A stretch of 5,505 bases of DNA from Gammaproteobacteria bacterium (GTDB lineage Bacteria > Pseudomonadota > Gammaproteobacteria > Xanthomonadales > Wenzhouxiangellaceae), in NCBI GenBank assembly GCA_003561495.1, contig PWWM01000158.1:1-5505 (forward strand), written 5' to 3'. This document shows, piece after piece, positions 1 to 3,653 of this stretch. The notes below the pieces were generated by a model. That model did no database searches, was not told the origin of the DNA, and worked only from the letters and a program-made list of their open reading frames with translations. Both the position numbers and the translations under genes were made by a program. The number at the start of each line of letters is the position of its first letter. The stretch's first letter is position 1.

Positions 1-84
1 ACTGTGATCCGAATCAAGCGATGCCCTTTTGATCACCTTACGTGTGAGTTCGCTAATGACGTTGACCGGGATCAATTCCTGTAG
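1..84 (+). CDS. Possible 3' tail of an upstream gene (uncertain)
   Basis: Frame 1 is open from the first base of the window to a TAG at 82-84, giving 27 codons that end in ...DRDQFL. This would fit the C-terminus of a forward gene whose body lies left of the window. A chance open stretch of this length is also quite likely, and another forward frame is open over part of the same region. I recognise no domain in it. It is listed only because it is the sole candidate for coding sequence left of the CoA-transferase gene. Confidence 0.2.
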   Translation, partial: TVIRIKRCPFDHLTCEFANDVDRDQFL

Positions 85-96
85 CAGAACACTTAA

Positions 97-166
97 GGGT
101 TGGGGGCTGGGCGACGAGCGGCCTTGCCCGGGGTGTGGGGGCGGGGCAACGAGCAGCCTTGTCGGG
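97..166. repeat. Degenerate 35-bp tandem direct repeat
   Basis: Two head-to-tail copies of a G-rich unit, about 97-131 and 132-166, offset by 35 bases. The cores beginning at 111 (GCGACGAGCGGCCTTGCC) and 146 (GCAACGAGCAGCCTTGTC) agree at 15 of 18 positions, and all three differences are transitions. The flanking G-runs (TTGGGGGCTGGG and TGTGGGGGCGGGG) also correspond, with small indels. This looks like an old tandem duplication, or two copies of a dispersed intergenic repeat. No function is evident. Confidence 0.6.
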
Positions 167-174
167 TAGGAGTT

Positions 175-220
175 GGTTGATGGGGGAGCTGGATCGAAGC
201 CACCGCCATAGCTCCCAACC
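175..220. other. Imperfect inverted repeat (GGGAGCT / AGCTCCC)
   Basis: GGGAGCT at 184-190 is the exact reverse complement of AGCTCCC at 210-216, with a 19-nt loop. Outside a five-base bulge on the left arm, GGTT at 175-178 can pair with AACC at 217-220. It has no following T-tract, so it does not look like an intrinsic terminator. It could form in a long leader transcript or mark a protein site, or it may be chance. Confidence 0.3.
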
Positions 221-234
221 TCCTCCCAAGTGTC

Positions 235-259
235 GCATCGGTCGGATACCACCCGATGC
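235..259. other. Perfect 7-bp inverted repeat (GCATCGG / CCGATGC)
   Basis: GCATCGG at 235-241 and CCGATGC at 253-259 are perfect complements around an 11-nt spacer. The repeat lies some 65 bases upstream of the CoA-transferase start, just before the AT-rich stretch, where an operator would be expected. There is no T-run after it. A regulator-binding site is possible but unproven. Confidence 0.3.
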
Positions 260-270
260 TTCTCCACAAA

Positions 271-300
271 TTCAAATATTCTCCAATGGCGGGTTAAGAT
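271..300 (+). promoter_or_regulatory. Weak sigma-70-like promoter candidate
   Basis: TTCAAA at 271-276 (4 of 6 to the -35 consensus) and TAAGAT at 295-300 (4 of 6 to the -10 consensus) are separated by 18 nt in the most AT-rich part of the leader. Transcription would start near 307, leaving a leader of about 18 nt before the ATG at 325. This is the best candidate I can see for driving the forward block, but matches of this quality are common by chance. Confidence 0.25.
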
Positions 301-324
301 TCAGGTTTGCATGGGAATTCAGAC

Positions 325-1560
325 ATGAATGGTCCCCTGATCGGCATCCGGGTCCTGGAGCTGTCGCGTATTCTGGCGGGTCCGTGGGCCGGACAGTTGC
401 TGGCCGATTTCGGCGCTGATGTGATCAAGATCGAGCGACCCGGCCAGGGCGATGACACGCGCTCGTGGGGGCCTCCGTTTCTGAATGATGACCAGGGCCG
501 ACCCACCGGGGAGGCGGCCTACTTTCTCTCAACCAATCGCAACAAGCGCTCGGTGGCCATCGATTTTTCCACGCCCGAAGGGCAACGCCTGGTGCGTGAG
601 CTAGCGTTAAAATCCGATGTGCTGATCGAAAACTTCAAGGTTGGCGGCCTGGCCCGATACAACCTGGATTACGCCAGCCTGAAAGTCGATCATCCCGGCC
701 TGGTGTACTGCTCGATTACCGGATTCGGCCAGACCGGCCCCTACGCCAGCCATGCCGGTTACGATGCCGCCATCCAGGCCATGGGTGGCTTGATGAGCAT
801 CACCGGTCTGCCCGATGATCAGCCCGGGGGCGGTCCGCAGAAAGTCGGCGTGGCGGTGGCCGATCTGATGGCGGGCCTGTATGCCGCCAATGCCATCCAG
901 GCTGCGCTGGTTCATCGTCACACCAGCGGTCACGGTCAATATATCGATCTGGCGCTGCTTGATACCCAGGTTGCCTGGCTGGCCAACCAGGCCGCCAATT
1001 ACCTGATCAGCGGGCAAGCGCCCGTCCGCCAGGGAACCGCGCATCCGAATATCGTTCCTTACCAGGCGTTCGCCACCTCCGATGGCCACTTGATGCTGGC
1101 AGTCGGCAATGACCGGCAGTTTCAGCGTTTTGCCCGGCTGGCCGGTCATCCGGAATGGTCCGAGGATGAGCGGTTTGCAAGCAATGACGCGCGAGTCAGG
1201 AATCGAGCGACCCTGTTGCCGCTTGTGACCGACATCGTCGCCACCCGCTCGACCGATGACTGGTTGAATCTACTGCGCGAGGCAGGGGTACCCGCCGCCC
1301 CGATCAATGACCTGCAAGCGGTTTTCGACGACCCGCAGGTGCGCCACCGCGAACTTCGCCGGACGCTGTCTCATCCCTATTGCCAAGGTCTGCCCACGGT
1401 CGCCAATCCGGTGCGGTTTTCACTAACTCCGGTCAGCTATCGACGGGGCCCTCCCCTGCTTGGCGCCGACACTCGCTCCGTACTGAACGAGGAACTGGGT
1501 CTGGATAGAGCTGATATCGAGCAGCTGATCGAACAGGGGATCGTCGAAATCCGCGAATAG
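325..1560 (+). CDS. Family III CoA-transferase (CaiB/BaiF type)
   Basis: A 411-residue cytosolic enzyme expected to move coenzyme A from a donor acyl-CoA to a carboxylic acid through an Asp-bound anhydride. The length is normal for the family, whose members form interlocked dimers. Visible family blocks are GIRVLELSRILAGPWAGQLL (residues 7-26), ADFGADVIKIERPG (27-40), STNRNKRSVAIDF (69-81), ITGFGQTGPY (131-140), GYDAAIQAMGGLM (145-157), VGVAVADLMAGLYA (174-187) and HPNIVPYQAF (240-249). Asp180 in VADLMAG is the expected catalytic aspartate. The GYDxxxQAxGG block favours a transferase over the related alpha-methylacyl-CoA racemases. I chose the ATG at 325 because the conserved N-terminus begins right after it and a weak GGGA ribosome site (313-316) lies 8 nt upstream; an in-frame TTG at 307 has no such support. 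The substrate cannot be read from sequence: oxalate, glutarate, carnitine and aromatic-acid enzymes share these blocks. It is first in a tight forward gene set. Confidence 0.93.
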   Translation: MNGPLIGIRVLELSRILAGPWAGQLLADFGADVIKIERPGQGDDTRSWGPPFLNDDQGRPTGEAAYFLSTNRNKRSVAIDFSTPEGQRLVRELALKSDVLIENFKVGGLARYNLDYASLKVDHPGLVYCSITGFGQTGPYASHAGYDAAIQAMGGLMSITGLPDDQPGGGPQKVGVAVADLMAGLYAANAIQAALVHRHTSGHGQYIDLALLDTQVAWLANQAANYLISGQAPVRQGTAHPNIVPYQAFATSDGHLMLAVGNDRQFQRFARLAGHPEWSEDERFASNDARVRNRATLLPLVTDIVATRSTDDWLNLLREAGVPAAPINDLQAVFDDPQVRHRELRRTLSHPYCQGLPTVANPVRFSLTPVSYRRGPPLLGADTRSVLNEELGLDRADIEQLIEQGIVEIRE

Positions 1561-1561
1561 T

Positions 1562-1567
1562 GAGGTG
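1562..1567 (+). promoter_or_regulatory. Ribosome binding site of the small ORF
   Basis: GAGGTG at 1562-1567, directly after the TAG of the CoA-transferase gene, sits 10 nt before the ATG at 1578. It is the clearest Shine-Dalgarno sequence of the forward block. It is the main reason to treat the short frame that follows as a real gene. Confidence 0.6.
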
Positions 1568-1577
1568 AAGTTGGCCC

Positions 1578-1739
1578 ATGCGCAAGACTCTGATCGTTCT
1601 ACTGGTCCTTGTCTTGGAGATCAGCGCCTTCATCGAAGACCCGCCGCTTATCAAGCGGAGACTGAATCACCTGGCCAGAAAGAATCTTCCCGGCCTGCCG
1701 TTCTTGTGTATATTTGAGCTCATGGCTACTAGGGATTGA
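1578..1739 (+). CDS. Small hydrophobic protein, 53 aa, unknown
   Basis: An ATG frame of 53 residues starting MRKTLIVLLVLVLEISAFIE and ending ...FELMATRD. Residues 4-13 plus 15-19 form one hydrophobic segment after a basic N-terminus (R2, K3), so the product would be a single-pass membrane peptide or carry an uncleaved signal anchor. A basic stretch follows (KRRLNHLARK, 26-35), then a second short hydrophobic patch (PGLPFLCIFELM, 38-49). Support for it being real: a GAGGTG ribosome site, a gap of 17 nt after the CoA-transferase stop, and a stop codon 5 nt before the ATG of the PAP2 gene, with no other explanation for the 184-nt spacer. I recognise no family. It could be an accessory subunit of the PAP2 protein or a coupling leader peptide. 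It could also be non-coding, since no homologue can be checked here. Confidence 0.5.
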   Translation: MRKTLIVLLVLVLEISAFIEDPPLIKRRLNHLARKNLPGLPFLCIFELMATRD

Positions 1740-1744
1740 TCGCC

Positions 1745-2821
1745 ATGTCCTCCGCAAAGCTGATCATCACGATCGCCTTCTTCGAGTTGCAGACACTGGC
1801 CTATCTGATTATCAACTGGCTGACCGCAGCTCGGCGCGGCAAGCTGTTGCTGACGGCGAAAGATCAGGAGGTTGCACTGAAGCTACGTTCGGTCTGGCTA
1901 TACCTGTCGTTCGTGCCTTACTGCTTGATGATCGCCTCCGACGCCAATGGCTATCGCCGTATGTTTCGCATGTTCACCTGTATCGGCCTGAACAGCCTGG
2001 TGGCTTATCGATCGTTCCTGAAGTCGCCGTCGACCTATCCCCGCCCATCGGTTCCAGCGATGGAGGACGCGCTGCTGAACCAGGCCTGGAAGTCACTGCA
2101 CGCGATCGATCGTCCGGGAAACACCTTCCCCAGCCTCCATGCCAGCCACACCTTCCTGCTGGCGCTGATGTTCGATCGCCACGTCCCGGACGAGCGCACC
2201 GATGTTCATCTCCTGTGGGCCAACGGCATCGCGATCTCGACCTTGCTGACCAAGCAGCACTACATTGTAGACATCACCGGCGGGATCCTTGCCGCCGAGA
2301 CCATCGCAACCCAAATCTACCAGCCATGGGAGGAGGGGCGTCTGCACTTTCGACAGGCCCTTGGCCATCTTCGTGCGCTGTGCGCGCAATTGGATGCCAT
2401 GGCCGAAGCTCCCGAGGACTATCGGCTGCCGGTCGAGTCGCGGCACCCTCGCATCGCCGGTTGGCTGGCTGCCTGCCTCAAGGAACGGAGTTTCGTCCGT
2501 CTATACGTTCGCCTTGATGAACGTCGCTACCTGATTGAGCGAAAAGCGCAACTGGTCGAGCACCTCGGTCGACTGCGAAGGCCGCTCGCTGTGGCCAATT
2601 TCCTCATGCCGGGCTGGCTCCAGTTCGTTCGCCATCTCGAGCGCGCCGCACCGGGCCTCGACGACGATGCGATACGCGCCTACCTGGAGGAACTGGATAC
2701 GGACCTTGTGCAGTTACTGGCTTGCATCTACGCCTTTCCAAGCGATGGCCAGGTCGAGGCCAGCGTGCGACAGCACCGGTGCGATGATTTGGACGAAACG
2801 GTCGAAGCGGGGAACGGCTAG
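1745..2821 (+). CDS. PAP2-superfamily membrane phosphatase/phosphotransferase
   Basis: A 358-residue protein with about six hydrophobic segments in its first half (near residues 5-25, 48-65, 74-88, 133-144, 156-168 and 172-189) and the PAP2 (lipid phosphate phosphatase) active site in order. KSPSTYPRP (93-101) matches K-x6-RP exactly. FPSLH (128-132) is the PSxH block. S165-T-x5-H172-x3-D176 (STLLTKQHYIVD) is the third block, with the usual arginine after Ser replaced by Thr166. H132 and H172 would be the catalytic pair, with D176 orienting H172. The HYIVDITGG run recalls the lipid phosphotransferase branch (Aur1 / inositolphosphotransferase-like) as much as simple phosphatases, so it may hydrolyse or transfer a phosphorylated head group at the membrane. 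Residues 190-358 form a mostly helical soluble tail with no motif I recognise. The start is set at ATG 1745, with AGGG at 1731-1734; an in-frame TTG at 1736 lies too close to that site. Translation is likely coupled to the small gene ending at 1739. Confidence 0.85.
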   Translation: MSSAKLIITIAFFELQTLAYLIINWLTAARRGKLLLTAKDQEVALKLRSVWLYLSFVPYCLMIASDANGYRRMFRMFTCIGLNSLVAYRSFLKSPSTYPRPSVPAMEDALLNQAWKSLHAIDRPGNTFPSLHASHTFLLALMFDRHVPDERTDVHLLWANGIAISTLLTKQHYIVDITGGILAAETIATQIYQPWEEGRLHFRQALGHLRALCAQLDAMAEAPEDYRLPVESRHPRIAGWLAACLKERSFVRLYVRLDERRYLIERKAQLVEHLGRLRRPLAVANFLMPGWLQFVRHLERAAPGLDDDAIRAYLEELDTDLVQLLACIYAFPSDGQVEASVRQHRCDDLDETVEAGNG

Positions 2822-2823
2822 GC

Positions 2824-3639
2824 TCACAGGCTGCCCAGGACCCGGGCCGCAAGCGGCAGCAGGAAGTAAAGGAAGCCGGGCACATAGATACGCATCGCAT
2901 TGGCCTCGGAAGGATCACGAAGCAGACCGGCCAGTAGTACGGCCATCCAGGCCGAAGTCGTCACAAGGGTCACGGCGAACCAGGTATCGCCCGTGATGAG
3001 CGCATGCAGACCGCCGAGAACGCTGGCCAGAGCAAAGCCCCCGGCACCCCATCCGGCTTGCGCAATGGCCGAGCCCATCGTGCGATGCGCGGCGAGCGGG
3101 CGGTCCTCGATACCGTGGGCGTGGTCATGGGCGACCACGGCAACCCAGACAAAACCCGCCAGCAGCAGGGCCGGTCCCAGCGACCCACCCTGTTCCAGCG
3201 GCCCGAGCAGCATGACAATCGGAAAGATCGAGTTCAACAGCGGCGCGTGCAACCACTGCGGCAGCCGCGGACGCAGGCGATAGAAGACGCTGAGGCCGAT
3301 CAAGCCGGCGAGCAACAAGCCACCAGCCAGCGGCGAGCGCCAGGCGGTCAGCAGCATGGCCGCCAGGGCGGCGGCTGCGGCGACCGTTCCGAGCTCGCGC
3401 GAAGACAGGATGCCCGCGGGCAGCACGCGGGCAGGACAGCGCAGGCGGTCGACGGGCAGATCGGCGATGTCGTCGGCCGCCCGCGCGGCAAAGAGGATCA
3501 GCCAGATCGACAGCCAGAGGCTGAGGGTCGACCATGCCCAAGGGTTCTCCACCGAGGCGGCGCCGAGCAGCCCGGCCAGCGGCAAGCTGACGCCGGGATG
3601 GAAGCGTTGCCGGGTGTAGAGCGTCAGGGCGCGCAGCAC
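2824..3639 (-). CDS. UbiA-family prenyltransferase-like membrane protein
   Basis: A 271-residue, very hydrophobic protein with roughly eight to nine membrane segments, near the normal UbiA length. UbiA enzymes transfer a polyprenyl (or related) group from its diphosphate to an acceptor inside the membrane, using two Asp-rich motifs that hold Mg2+. The first motif is seen as ADDIADLPVDR (55-65), which aligns with the usual NDxxDxxxD with Asp in place of Asn. It is followed by RCPARVLPAG (67-76), the counterpart of the usual RPxRPLPSG. The second motif is unusual: HDHAHGIEDR (171-180) keeps D172 and D179 but has His175 where an Asp is common. It starts with GTG at 3639, 12 nt after the stop of the upstream phosphotransferase gene, with an AGGCGGG ribosome site overlapping that stop. 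Its own stop lies 2 nt from the stop of the convergent PAP2 gene. The substrate is unknown; quinone, chlorophyll, archaeal-type lipid and decaprenyl-phosphoribose enzymes share this fold. Confidence 0.8.
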   Translation of the reverse strand: MLRALTLYTRQRFHPGVSLPLAGLLGAASVENPWAWSTLSLWLSIWLILFAARAADDIADLPVDRLRCPARVLPAGILSSRELGTVAAAAALAAMLLTAWRSPLAGGLLLAGLIGLSVFYRLRPRLPQWLHAPLLNSIFPIVMLLGPLEQGGSLGPALLLAGFVWVAVVAHDHAHGIEDRPLAAHRTMGSAIAQAGWGAGGFALASVLGGLHALITGDTWFAVTLVTTSAWMAVLLAGLLRDPSEANAMRIYVPGFLYFLLPLAARVLGSL

Positions 3640-3646
3640 GGCTCGG

Positions 3647-3653
3647 CCCGCCT
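3647..3653 (-). promoter_or_regulatory. Ribosome binding site of the UbiA-like gene
   Basis: On the reverse strand AGGCGGG (3653 down to 3647) overlaps the TAG stop (3654-3652) of the phosphotransferase gene and lies 7 nt before the GTG at 3639. It supports GTG as the start and suggests that ribosomes finishing the upstream gene restart here. Confidence 0.5.

Larger units (their letters stand above)
85..324. other. Intergenic leader before the CoA-transferase gene
   Basis: About 240 bases without a convincing gene. Reverse-strand reading frames across it encode low-complexity Pro/Arg/Ala-rich peptides produced by the G-rich repeat, with no start signal or family resemblance. The stretch holds a degenerate tandem duplication, two inverted repeats and a weak promoter-like pair close to the first gene, each listed separately. 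Composition changes along it: G-rich in 97-166, then AT-rich around 265-300, as expected of a promoter region. Confidence 0.6.

Noticed and set aside
4..36. GTGATC / GATCAC inverted repeat
   Set aside because: Six base pairs around a 21-nt loop is expected by chance, and nothing nearby supports a function.
235..259. Intrinsic terminator of an upstream gene
   Set aside because: The stem is only 7 bp and no T-tract follows on either strand.
53..275. Reverse-strand frames of about 60 residues over the leader
   Set aside because: They are low-complexity Pro/Arg/Ala peptides created by the tandem G-rich repeat, without a ribosome site.
307..324. TTG at 307 as the start of the CoA-transferase
   Set aside because: The extra residues are not part of the family N-terminus, and the ATG at 325 has a better-placed ribosome site.
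607..1149. 180-residue reverse-strand reading frame inside the CoA-transferase gene
   Set aside because: It is fully antisense to a gene with strong family motifs, and its own product resembles no family.
325..1560. Alpha-methylacyl-CoA racemase instead of a CoA-transferase
   Set aside because: The GYDxxxQAxGGL block and the VADLMAG aspartate fit transferases; the racemase-type GHDINY block is absent.
1736..1744. TTG at 1736 as the start of the PAP2 protein
   Set aside because: The nearest Shine-Dalgarno-like AGGG (1731-1734) is only 1 nt away, whereas it lies 10 nt from the ATG at 1745.
1714..2517. 267-residue forward reading frame overlapping the PAP2 gene in another frame
   Set aside because: The PAP2 catalytic motifs lie in the other frame. 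This product is Arg/Ser/Pro-rich, typical of a shifted high-GC frame.
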